In this document: piece after piece, positions 14,697 through 21,444 of the stretch
Numbering within the stretch: position 1 is the stretch's first letter
How the letters are laid out: each line of letters begins with the position of its first letter
Source of the DNA: an uncultured Oscillospiraceae bacterium
Lineage (GTDB): Bacteria > Bacillota > Clostridia > Oscillospirales > Ruminococcaceae
Assembly: GCA_910579545.1 (NCBI GenBank)
Contig: CAJTVI010000033.1
Location: 1 to 26,883, forward strand
Length of the DNA: 26,883 bases
Reading direction: 5' to 3'
The notes under the pieces: model-generated
Told to the model about the DNA's origin: nothing
The model's input: only the letters and a program-made list of their open reading frames with translations
The model's database searches: none
Made by a program: the position numbers and the translations under genes

Positions 14697-15839
14697 ATGA
14701 CCAAAATCGAGATTTTTTCGGGCTTTTTGGGGGCCGGCAAGACCACCCTTATCAAAAAGCTGATCGCTGAAGCCTACCAGGGCGAAAAGCTGGTGCTGAT
14801 CGAGAACGAGTTTGGCGAGATCGCCATCGACGGCGGCTTTTTGCGGGAGGCCGGCATCCAGATCACCGAGATGAACTCCGGCTGCATCTGCTGCAGCTTG
14901 GTGGGGGATTTTTCGGCGGCGCTGGAAAAGGTGGTGGAGCAGTACGCCCCCGACCGCATCCTGATCGAGCCGTCCGGCGTGGGCAAGCTCAGCGACGTGA
15001 CCAAGGCGGTGCAGGGGGTGGCCGGCCACCTGCCGGTGGAGCTGAACGGCTTTGTGACCGTGGCGGACGTGAACAAGGTCAAGCTGTATATGAAGAACTT
15101 TGGCGAATTTTACAACGACCAGATCGAGCACGCCTCCACCATCATCCTCAGCCGCACCGGCGCCGCGCCCGAGGCCAAGGTGGAGGCGGCGGTGGCGCTG
15201 CTGCGCGGGAAGAACCCCAGCGCCACCATTATCACCACCGACTGGGCCGAGCTTTCGGGCGCGCAGATCAAGGCGGCCATCGAGGCCCCCACCGACCTTG
15301 TGCACAGCCTGCTGGCCGAGGCCGAGGCCTCGCTGCAGGAGGGGCATGACCATGAACATGAGCACGAACATCACCATGAGCATGAGCATGGGCATGACGA
15401 GTGCGGCTGCGGGCATCATCACGAGCATGAGCATGAGCACGAACACCACGAGCATGACCACGGCGAGTGCGGCTGCGGGCACGACCATGAGCATGAGCAC
15501 CACCACGAGCATGACCACGACGAATGCGGCTGCGGGCACCACCACGAGCACGGCCACCACCACGCCGACGAGGTGTTTGCCAGCTGGGGCCAGCAGACCG
15601 CCCACAAGTACACGAGGGCCGAGCTGGAGTTTGCGCTGGAGGGGCTGGACGAGGGCAAATTCGGCCAGGTACTGCGGGCCAAGGGCATCGTGGCCGGCGC
15701 GGACGGCGGCTGGTTCGAGTTTGACTATGTGCCCGGCGAGTGGGAGGTGCGCAGCGGCGGCGCGGATGTGTCCGGCCGGCTGTGCGTGATCGGCGCAAAG
15801 CTGGACGAACCGGCGCTGAGCGCGCTGTTCCACATTTGA
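14697..15839 (+). CDS. COG0523/CobW-type G3E GTPase with His-rich metal-binding stretch
   Basis: G3E GTPases of this family are metallochaperones or metal insertases; known members serve zinc, cobalt or nitrile hydratase iron. The 380-residue protein has the Walker A motif GFLGAGKTT (9-17), the family hallmark CICC at 63-66, and ILIEPSGVG near 88-96. The usual NKxD is replaced by LSRTG at 151-155. Residues 217-289 form a His-rich stretch (35 His and 6 Cys) between the GTPase and the C-terminal CobW domain, which ends with the expected WFEFDYVPGEWEVR. The start ATG at 14697 follows AAAGGCGGGG. It is 34 bases before a second GTPase-like gene, so they probably form an operon. I saw no clear Zur-type operator, so which metal is served is unknown. 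Confidence 0.93.
   Translation: MTKIEIFSGFLGAGKTTLIKKLIAEAYQGEKLVLIENEFGEIAIDGGFLREAGIQITEMNSGCICCSLVGDFSAALEKVVEQYAPDRILIEPSGVGKLSDVTKAVQGVAGHLPVELNGFVTVADVNKVKLYMKNFGEFYNDQIEHASTIILSRTGAAPEAKVEAAVALLRGKNPSATIITTDWAELSGAQIKAAIEAPTDLVHSLLAEAEASLQEGHDHEHEHEHHHEHEHGHDECGCGHHHEHEHEHEHHEHDHGECGCGHDHEHEHHHEHDHDECGCGHHHEHGHHHADEVFASWGQQTAHKYTRAELEFALEGLDEGKFGQVLRAKGIVAGADGGWFEFDYVPGEWEVRSGGADVSGRLCVIGAKLDEPALSALFHI
15345..15563 (+). repeat. His-rich, CGC-knotted repeat region in the CobW protein
   Basis: Residues 217-289 contain 35 His, mostly alternating with Glu or Asp, punctuated by three ECGCG knots (Cys pairs at 236/238, 258/260 and 277/279). The spacing between knots is 22 and 19 residues. 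The DNA repeats too: blocks reading roughly gacgartgcggctgcgggca recur three times. Such stretches bind several zinc, nickel or cobalt ions in metallochaperones. Confidence 0.92.
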
Positions 15840-15873
15840 GCGAGGGCCGCAAAAGGGAGGCGTTTGGGGCGCA

Positions 15874-16833
15874 ATGGCAATCAAAGAGATCCCGGTATAC
15901 CTGTTTGTAGGCTTTTTGGAGAGCGGCAAGACCAAGTTTATCCAGGAAACGCTGGAGGACCCCCAGTTTGACAGCGGCGACAAGACCCTTTTGCTGGTGT
16001 GCGAGGAGGGCGAGGAGGAGTACGACCCCGACCGCTTTGCCTTTGGCGGGGTGCAGTTAGAGGTACTGGCCGGCAAATCCGAACTGAACCCGGCCCACCT
16101 GGAGGCGCTGGCCCGCAAATGCGGGGCGGGGCGGGTGGTGCTGGAATACAACGGCATGTGGCTGATGCAGGAGCTGGCCGAGGCGCTGCCGCCCAGCTGG
16201 ATCATCTACCAGTGCATCGCCACGGCGGACGGCACCACCTTCCAGAGTTATTTTGACAATATGCGCCAGCTGATGCTGGACAAGTTTGCCCGCAGCGAGC
16301 TGCTGGTGGTGAACCGGGCCGAGGCGGTGGACACCGACGAGCAGCACCTTGCCATCCACAAGGCGGTGCGGCAGGCCAGCCGCCGGTGCGACATCGCCTA
16401 CGAGTACGCCGACGGCCGGGTGGCCTACGACGAACTGCCCGACCCGCTGCCCTTTGACCTTGACGCGCCGGTGATCGAGATCGCGGACGAGGATTTTGGC
16501 ATCTGGTATATGGACTGCAACGAGGACCCAAACAAGTACGCGGGCAAAACGGTGCGGTTTACCGCCCAGGTCTGCCAGACCCCCCGCGCGGGCAAGGACG
16601 CCTTTGTGCCCGGCCGGTTCGCCATGACCTGCTGCGTGCAGGACATCCAGTTTGTGGGCTTCCCCTGCCGGTACACCGAGGCCAAAAAGCTGCCCGAGCG
16701 CAGCTGGATCACCCTTACCGCCAAGGTGAACACAAAGTTCCACCCGCTGTACGGCGGCGCCGGCCCGGTGCTCACCGCCCTCCGGGTGGAGCCCGGCACC
16801 CCCCCGCGGGACGACGTGGTGACCTTCAGCTAA
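15874..16833 (+). CDS. G3E-like GTPase domain fused to a TIGR03943/DUF1980-like C-terminal domain
   Basis: The 319-residue protein has an N-terminal P-loop domain (about 1-185) with the Walker A motif GFLESGKT at 13-20. A strand-turn LEYNGMW stands where Walker B is expected, and VVNRAEAVD is a variant guanine-specificity motif. The CxCC metal motif of CobW proteins is absent. The C-terminal part (about 205-312) reads GKTVRFTAQVCQ, then GRFAMTCCVQDIQFVGFPC, then SWITLTAKV. This resembles the C-terminal OB-like domain of the TIGR03943 (YcgQ) permease-associated proteins, which are often coded beside CobW genes and permeases. Cys 253, 254 and 265 could bind a metal. Start ATG 15874; GGGAGG lies 13 bases upstream, with GGGG nearer. 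Role inferred: partner of the upstream metallochaperone. No permease gene is adjacent. Confidence 0.8.
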   Translation: MAIKEIPVYLFVGFLESGKTKFIQETLEDPQFDSGDKTLLLVCEEGEEEYDPDRFAFGGVQLEVLAGKSELNPAHLEALARKCGAGRVVLEYNGMWLMQELAEALPPSWIIYQCIATADGTTFQSYFDNMRQLMLDKFARSELLVVNRAEAVDTDEQHLAIHKAVRQASRRCDIAYEYADGRVAYDELPDPLPFDLDAPVIEIADEDFGIWYMDCNEDPNKYAGKTVRFTAQVCQTPRAGKDAFVPGRFAMTCCVQDIQFVGFPCRYTEAKKLPERSWITLTAKVNTKFHPLYGGAGPVLTALRVEPGTPPRDDVVTFS

Positions 16834-16921
16834 AGGGCGGGCGGGCCGCCGCAAGCGGGCGGGCTGCGCAAATGCCGCTGGCCTGCCGCAGGCGGGCGGG
16901 CCAAATGCCGCGGACCCGCCA

Positions 16922-16946
16922 GCCGCCGCGGGATGGGCGGCGGCTT
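16922..16946 (+). terminator. weak candidate terminator after the second GTPase gene
   Basis: An 8-bp perfect GCCGCCGC/GCGGCGGC stem with a 7-base loop is followed only by TTAAAA, so it lacks a proper U-run. Upstream, between 16855 and 16911, the spacer carries two imperfect copies of a GCGGGCGGG...CAAATGCCGC element. Confidence 0.35.
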
Positions 16947-16975
16947 AAAAGGGCCCTCGCCGCCCCATTTGGAGG

Positions 16976-17004
16976 TTGACATTTTTCTTTTGCCCTGCTA
17001 CAAT
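16976..17004 (+). promoter_or_regulatory. strong promoter of the tRNA-Lys gene
   Basis: A perfect TTGACA (16976-16981) and TACAAT (16999-17004) are 17 bases apart, with a T-rich spacer. The expected start near 17011 lies about nine bases before the mature tRNA 5' end. Confidence 0.93.
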
Positions 17005-17019
17005 AAATAGGCTATCCGC

Positions 17020-17095
17020 GAGCCATTAGCTCAGCCGGCAGAGCATCTGCCTTTTAAGCAGGGTGTCCGGGGTTCGAATCCCCGATGGCTCACCA
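17020..17095 (+). tRNA. tRNA-Lys (anticodon TTT)
   Basis: All parts of the cloverleaf are visible. The acceptor stem is GAGCCAT (17020-17026) with ATGGCTC (17085-17091), and the D arm is around TAGCTCAGCCGGCAGAGCA. The anticodon arm TCTGC-CTTTTAA-GCAGG has anticodon TTT at 17053-17055. The T arm is CCGGGGTTCGAATCCCCG. The discriminator A is at 17092 and the CCA end (17093-17095) is encoded. It decodes AAA and AAG lysine codons. It is a single-gene unit with its own promoter and terminator. Confidence 0.98.
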
Positions 17096-17133
17096 AAAAA
17101 CCGCCAAGGAACGTTAGTTTCTTGACGGTTTTT
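17096..17133 (+). terminator. intrinsic terminator of tRNA-Lys
   Basis: Directly after the CCA end, a 16-bp stem with one mismatch and one G-U pair (17096-17111 with 17118-17133, loop 17112-17117) ends in TTTTT. The A-rich 5' arm and U-rich 3' arm also make it able to act on the minus strand. Confidence 0.85.
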
Positions 17134-17332
17134 GTTTGAAAAATGGGCATCTGTTAGTAACCTGTTAGTAACGCCGTTTAAAACGTGGCTTTGCTGTCCG
17201 GCTTCTCTCCCGGCTGCTTTGCCATCGCCAAGCAGGGGCGTTTTCTGCCGGCGGCAGGCCTTGTAACCCCTGCGCGGCCGGCCATATCCCAGCCGGTTTA
17301 TACACTTTTTTTACGGCATTTGCCCGGGCGGC
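17134..17332. other. AT-richer spacer with tandem palindromes between tRNA-Lys and the epimerase gene
   Basis: The gap from the tRNA to the epimerase start is over 360 bases. Besides the terminator and the promoter at 17333-17361 it contains the tandem GTTAGTAAC palindromes at 17151-17172 and a following GCCGTTTAAAACGTGGC segment. No open reading frame with a credible ribosome binding site, no integrase fragment and no second copy of the tRNA 3' end was seen. Confidence 0.5.
17151..17172. repeat. tandem 11-bp repeat containing the palindrome GTTAGTAAC
   Basis: CTGTTAGTAAC occurs twice without a gap (17151-17161 and 17162-17172). Each copy contains the palindrome GTTA-G-TAAC. The 11-bp period is about one turn of DNA, so two bound protein units would lie on the same face. 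It resembles an operator or a recombinase arm site. Confidence 0.7.
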
Positions 17333-17361
17333 TTGCAAGCGGGGCGCCGGTTTTGTATAGT
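17333..17361 (+). promoter_or_regulatory. promoter of the aldose epimerase gene
   Basis: TTGCAA (17333-17338) and TATAGT (17356-17361) are 17 bases apart, followed by a leader of about 90 bases. It may also serve the downstream FAD oxidoreductase. Confidence 0.75.
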
Positions 17362-17457
17362 TAGTATAGAACAGACGGTGCGCGGCGGGACAAGGCGCGC
17401 CCGGGTCAGGGAGCCCTGGCGCGCCCCGCCGCCAAAGGCAGAAGGAGGTAGTTTTTG

Positions 17458-18336
17458 ATGGAGACCATCACGATCCAAAATGGGACCCTTGCCGTAACGG
17501 TGGACCCTGTGGGCGGCGCGCTGACCAGCATCCGGCGGGACGGGGCAGAGTATGTGTGGCAGGCCGACCCGGCCTATTGGGGCTCCCACGACAAAAACCT
17601 GTTCCCCTATGTGGGGCGGATGAACGAGGGCCGCTACCTGCTGGAGGGCAAAACCTACGAGATGCCGATCCACGGCTTTTGCGGCGGGCGGGCCTTTGCC
17701 GTGGCCGGGCAGGGGCCGGACTTTGTGCGGCTTTTGCTGGCCGACAGCGAGGAGACCCGGCGGATGTATCCCTTTGCCTTCCGGTTTGAGATCCTGTACC
17801 GGCTGGAGGGCGAAAAGCTGATTAAACAGAGCATCGTGACCAACACCGGTACCAAGGCCCTGCTGTTTGGCATTGGGGCGCACCCCGGCTTTAATGTGCC
17901 CCTTGGGGGGGACGGCAGCTTTACCGACTGGCAGTTTGTTTTTCCCGAGCCGAGCGAGCCGGTGCGGGTGGAGTTTGACCAGAAAAACTACCTGATCTCG
18001 GGCAAGGAGGCCCCCTGGCCCCTTGCGGACGGGACGCGGCTGCCGCTGACCCACGACCTGTTCGACCTGGACGCGGTGGTGCTGAAGGGGATGCCGCGGC
18101 AGGTGACCCTGTGCTCGGACAAATCGCGCCGCAGCGTAACGGTGGACTACCCGGACATGCCCTTTTTGGGCCTGTGGCACGCGCCGCATAAGGACGCGCC
18201 GTATGTTTGCATCGAGCCGTGGGCAAGCCTGCCCTCCCGCAGCGGGGTGACCGAGGACCTGGCGGCGCAGCCGCACATCATCCACCTGCCGGCCGGCGAA
18301 ACCTATACCAATACCCTTACCTTTACCATCCGCTGA
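17458..18336 (+). CDS. aldose 1-epimerase family protein (galactose mutarotase-like, LacX type)
   Basis: Proteins of this fold interconvert the alpha and beta anomers of free sugars or sugar phosphates. The 292-residue protein shows the beta-sandwich family pattern: LFPYVGRMNEGRYLLEGKTYEMPIHGF in the N-terminal half, GIGAHPGFNVPL carrying the conserved His, and the C-terminal CIEPWASLPSRSG carrying the conserved Glu. The last motif is typical of the LacX/YihR-like branch rather than classical GalM. The start used is ATG 17458, nine bases after GAAGGAGG; the TTG just before it is less likely. It has its own promoter. The downstream oxidoreductase, 148 bases away, may share the transcript and hints at sugar metabolism, but the substrate is unknown. 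Confidence 0.9.
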   Translation: METITIQNGTLAVTVDPVGGALTSIRRDGAEYVWQADPAYWGSHDKNLFPYVGRMNEGRYLLEGKTYEMPIHGFCGGRAFAVAGQGPDFVRLLLADSEETRRMYPFAFRFEILYRLEGEKLIKQSIVTNTGTKALLFGIGAHPGFNVPLGGDGSFTDWQFVFPEPSEPVRVEFDQKNYLISGKEAPWPLADGTRLPLTHDLFDLDAVVLKGMPRQVTLCSDKSRRSVTVDYPDMPFLGLWHAPHKDAPYVCIEPWASLPSRSGVTEDLAAQPHIIHLPAGETYTNTLTFTIR

Positions 18337-18484
18337 GCGGGCGGCCCGGTGCGCCGCAGCTCCGCCAGCCGGGCGGCAGGCCCGCCCCAAACGGGCCGCT
18401 GCCGGCGGGGCGGCCCCATGCCCTGAACGCCCTTTGGCAGGCGCGGCGCCCGGCAGCCCTGCCGCAACAAGAGAGGAGACCTGT

Positions 18485-19699
18485 ATGGACCATATCACCG
18501 AGCCCGCCCGCAGTACGCCGCTTGCCGGCCGCTATGACGTAATTGTGGCGGGCGGCGGGGTGGCCGGGGTGGCCGCCGCGCTGGCGGCGGCGCGCAGCGG
18601 GGCGCGCACCGCGCTGTTGGAGCGGGAATACCTGCTGGGCGGCCTTGGCACCCTGGGCCTGATCGCCATCTACCTGCCGGTCTGCGACGGGCGCGGGCAT
18701 CTGGTGACCACCGGCATTGCCGAGGAGCTGCTGCGGCTGTCCATCCGGCAGGGCAGCGAGGGCCGCCGCCCCGCCGCCTGGCTGGACGGCGGCGACGATG
18801 CCGCACGGCAAAAGCAGCGGTTTGAGGTGCAGTACAACCCCTGGCTGTTTGCGATCGACTGCGAGGAGGCGCTGCGGCAGGCGGGGGTGCGCCTTGTGTA
18901 CGGCTGCACGGTGTGCGGGGCGGTGCGCGAGGGGGACGCCGTGACCGCCCTGCTGGCCGAAACCCGGGACGGCCGGCAGGCCTGGGCGGCGCGGGCCTTT
19001 GTGGACGCGGGCGGCAGCGCCGACCTGTTTGCGGCGGCAGGCTGCCCCACCGCCCTGCACGCGGGGGGCAACTCGCTGGCCTCCTGGTACTACCTGGCGG
19101 ACAAAACCGGGGTGCGGCTGCGGCAGCTTGGCTTTTTGGACGTACCCGAAAACGACACCGAACTGGACCGGGATGTGCAGAAGGGCGATCTGCACGGGGC
19201 GGGCGGCTACCACGGCATGACGGCCGAGGACCTGACCCGGATGACGATGGACGCCCATGCTGCGCTGAAGGCGGATTTTTTGGCGGGCGGCCCCCTTGCG
19301 CCGGACCACCGCCCGGTGGCGATCGCCGCGATCCCCCAGCTGCGGATGACCCGGCGGCTGGCGGGCGCGGCCACCCCGGACGAGATCCCCTTTGCCTCCT
19401 GTGAGGACAGCATTGGCCTTGCGGCCGACTGGCGGCGGCGGGGGCCGGTGTTTGAACTGCCCTACGGCAGCCTGTACAGCCCCGGCTGCCAAAACCTGTT
19501 TGCGGCGGGGCGCTGCATCTCGGTAACCGACGCGCTGTGGGACGTGACAAGGGTGATCCCCAGCTGCGCGCTGACCGGGCAGGCCGCCGGCACCGCCGCG
19601 GCGCTGACCGCCCGGGCCGGCCGCCGGGCCGCCGCGGCCGAGCTTCAGGACGCGCTGAGGGCCGCCGGGGTGCTGCTGCACCCGGACTTTGCCCCCTGA
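18485..19699 (+). CDS. FAD-dependent oxidoreductase (FAD_oxidored family)
   Basis: A 404-residue flavoprotein with an N-terminal dinucleotide-binding fold: YDVIVAGGGVAGVAAALAAARSG, with GGGVAG at 23-28. Its C-terminal signature, NLFAAGRCISVTDALWDVTRVIPSCALTGQAAGTAAAL, marks the PF12831-type family. The middle contains a Gly/Leu-rich GGLGTLGLIAIYLP segment and VDAGGSADLFAAAGCP, both usual in this family. The ATG at 18485 follows GAGAGGAG six bases upstream; an in-frame start 51 bases earlier lacks support. These enzymes often oxidise sugars or related hydroxylated compounds, but many are uncharacterised. The neighbouring aldose epimerase makes a sugar substrate an attractive guess. No secretion signal is seen, so it is probably cytoplasmic. 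Confidence 0.88.
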   Translation: MDHITEPARSTPLAGRYDVIVAGGGVAGVAAALAAARSGARTALLEREYLLGGLGTLGLIAIYLPVCDGRGHLVTTGIAEELLRLSIRQGSEGRRPAAWLDGGDDAARQKQRFEVQYNPWLFAIDCEEALRQAGVRLVYGCTVCGAVREGDAVTALLAETRDGRQAWAARAFVDAGGSADLFAAAGCPTALHAGGNSLASWYYLADKTGVRLRQLGFLDVPENDTELDRDVQKGDLHGAGGYHGMTAEDLTRMTMDAHAALKADFLAGGPLAPDHRPVAIAAIPQLRMTRRLAGAATPDEIPFASCEDSIGLAADWRRRGPVFELPYGSLYSPGCQNLFAAGRCISVTDALWDVTRVIPSCALTGQAAGTAAALTARAGRRAAAAELQDALRAAGVLLHPDFAP

Positions 19700-19843
19700 A
19701 CCCGCGCCGCCGCACGGAACAGCGGAACCGCTGCTTTTTTGGGTGCGGTGGCTGGCAAAATTCACCCCCCACGGAACGGCGAAACCGCCGCACAGGGAAA
19801 GACGAAACCGCTGCGCGGAACAAAAGATACAGAAAACCATATG

Positions 19844-19889
19844 AAAAAACCCAGCCGGGGAAAGGGCGTTTTGCCCCTCCCCGGCTGGG
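19844..19889 (-). terminator. intrinsic terminator of the serC-serA unit
   Basis: On the minus strand an 11-bp perfect stem (CCCAGCCGGGG with CCCCGGCTGGG) and an inner GGGC/GCCC pairing are followed by TTTTTT. It lies about 240 bases after the serA stop. The plus-strand side lacks a clean U-run. Confidence 0.85.
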
Positions 19890-20011
19890 TGATTGTATTT
19901 ACTGATTTTTTGCATCCCCGGCAAAAGCCTCCCCCGCCGCTTTTTTTGGGGGGGCGGCGGCTGGCAAAATTCATCCCCCGCACGGAGGATTCCGTGCGGC
20001 AAAAGGGGGGT

Positions 20012-20110
20012 CTGGGGGGGTGAGCCCCCCAGATCGGCCATCCCCCAAATCGGCCTGGTGCGGGGGCCTGGGGGGTGAGCCCCCCAGATCGGCCATCCCC
20101 CAGATCAGCC
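20012..20110. repeat. direct repeat pair, period 55 bp, each with a G6/C6 hairpin
   Basis: Two copies (20012-20055 and 20068-20110) of an element reading CTGGGGGG, TGAG, CCCCCCAG and then ATCGGCCATCCCCC. They differ at two bases in the shared 35-base part and by one G in the G-run. Each copy alone can fold into a hairpin with a TGAG loop. Confidence 0.85.
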
Positions 20111-20131
20111 CATTACGCCGGCCCCCGCGCC

Positions 20132-21295
20132 TTACAGGATGCGCACCCGCACCACCGGCGCAAGGCCGGAGAGCTTTTCGCCCAGCGGGCCGGCCACCGG
20201 GCCGGTGACGTCCAGCATGGTATAGGCCATGGCGTTTTTGCTCTTGTTGACCATGTTCTCGATGTTGAGCCCGCACTCGGTGGTGAGGGCGGTGACCGCG
20301 CTGATAACGCCCGGCTCATTTTTATGCAGCACGCAGATGCGCCGCCCGCCCGCCCGCGGCTGGCAGACGCTGGGCAGGTTGACGCTGTTGGCAATGTTGC
20401 CGTTGAGCAGGTAATCGGCCAGCTCGCTGGCCGCCATCACCGCGCAGTTTTCCTCGCTCTCCGGGGTGGAGGCCCCCAGATGCGGGATGCACACCACCCC
20501 CGGCACCCCCAGCAGCTCCTCGCTGGGGAAATCGGTGATGTAGCCCGCCACCCGGCCGCCGGCCAACGCGTCCAGCAGGGCCGGCTGATCCACCAGCTCG
20601 CCCCGGGCAAAGTTGAGGATGCGCACCCCCGGCTTTGCGCTGGCCAGCGTGGACGCCCCAAGGAACCCCTTGGTCTGCGGGGTGGCCGGCAGATGCAGGG
20701 TGATATAATCACATTTTGTAATAATATCGCTTAAATTGACGCAATGTACAACGCTGCGGGAGAGCCGCCAGGCGGCGTCCACCGAGATGTAGGGGTCGTA
20801 GCCGTACACCTCCATGCCCAGATGGGTGGCGGCGTTGGCCACCTTGACCCCGATGGCCCCCAGGCCGATCACGCCTAACTTTTTGCCGGCAAGCTCGGGG
20901 CCCACAAACTGGCCCTTGCCTTTTTCTACCAGCTTTGCCACCGCGTCCCCCTGGCCCTTGAGGCTCTGGGCCCACTGCATGGCCGGGGCCAGGTTGCGGC
21001 TGGCCACCACCAGCGCCCCCACCACCAGCTCGGCCACCGCGCCGGAGTTAGCGCCCGGGGTGTTGAACACCACGATGCCCTGCTCGCTGCATTTGTCCAG
21101 CGGGATGTTGTTGACCCCCGCCCCCGCCCTGGCAATGGCCAAAAGGCTTTTGGGCAGCGGCATCTCGTGCATGGCGGCGCTGCGCACCAAAATGCCCTCG
21201 GGGGCCTCGCACTCGTCGTCCACCAAAAAGAGGTTGGGCGACAGGCGCGCCAGCCCCGCCGGGGCAATGCTGTTGAGGGTTTTGATCTGGAACAT
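20132..21295 (-). CDS. serA: D-3-phosphoglycerate dehydrogenase with ACT domain
   Basis: SerA oxidises 3-phosphoglycerate to 3-phosphohydroxypyruvate with NAD, the first step of serine synthesis. The 387-residue protein has the nucleotide motif GLGAIG at 144-149, the catalytic Arg in FARGELVD (R231), a Glu in FPSEEL and the catalytic His in PHLGAST (H272). A C-terminal ACT domain (about 315-387, VLHKNEPGVISAVTALT) could bind serine for feedback control. The ATG at 21295 follows AAAAAGGAG. The longer open frame upstream has no support. It lies 149 bases after serC and probably shares its transcript. Codons 182-198 form a strikingly AT-rich patch inside an otherwise GC-rich gene. Confidence 0.95.
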   Translation of the reverse strand: MFQIKTLNSIAPAGLARLSPNLFLVDDECEAPEGILVRSAAMHEMPLPKSLLAIARAGAGVNNIPLDKCSEQGIVVFNTPGANSGAVAELVVGALVVASRNLAPAMQWAQSLKGQGDAVAKLVEKGKGQFVGPELAGKKLGVIGLGAIGVKVANAATHLGMEVYGYDPYISVDAAWRLSRSVVHCVNLSDIITKCDYITLHLPATPQTKGFLGASTLASAKPGVRILNFARGELVDQPALLDALAGGRVAGYITDFPSEELLGVPGVVCIPHLGASTPESEENCAVMAASELADYLLNGNIANSVNLPSVCQPRAGGRRICVLHKNEPGVISAVTALTTECGLNIENMVNKSKNAMAYTMLDVTGPVAGPLGEKLSGLAPVVRVRIL

Positions 21296-21444
21296 GGAAA
21301 AACGGCTCCTTTTTATACAATTTGTAGAATTTTGTCCCCGCCGGGCAGGGCGCCGGCGGCACGGCAGCACAACCGGCGCGGGCAAAGGCCGGGCCGGCCG
21401 GCTGCTTTTGGCGGGCAGCGGCGGCCGCTTGCAGGGGTCGGGCC

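Larger units (their letters stand above)
19700..20131. repeat. intergenic repeat cluster between the FAD oxidoreductase and serA
   Basis: This 432-base gap codes for nothing credible but is full of repeats. A roughly 40-base element with a T-run followed by GGCTGGCAAAATTCA and a C-run occurs at 19730-19769 and 19936-19979. Small palindromes such as CAGCGGAACCGCTG (19720-19733) and the 9-bp stem CCGCACGGA/TCCGTGCGG (19978-19999) accompany it. A 35-base element (20021-20055 and 20076-20110, two mismatches) adds a CTGGGGGG/CCCCCCAG hairpin. This looks like a dispersed, REP- or MITE-like intergenic family, with a minus-strand terminator embedded at 19844-19889. Confidence 0.75.

Noticed and set aside
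15268..15852. Arg/Ala/His-rich minus-strand frame opposite the CobW His-rich stretch
   Set aside because: Its composition is the direct complement of the His/Glu codons; no start signal or family match.
17020..17332. Integrated element at tRNA-Lys
   Set aside because: No integrase, no duplicated tRNA 3' end and no foreign genes were found between the tRNA and the epimerase gene, so only the tandem palindromes are reported.
20012..20110. CRISPR array
   Set aside because: Only two copies with a period of 55, self-complementary G/C runs and no cas genes; it is an ordinary direct repeat.
21296..21340. Promoter for serA alone (TATAAA near 21306)
   Set aside because: The element touches the ribosome binding site, so transcription would start within or after it; no good -35 at usual distance.
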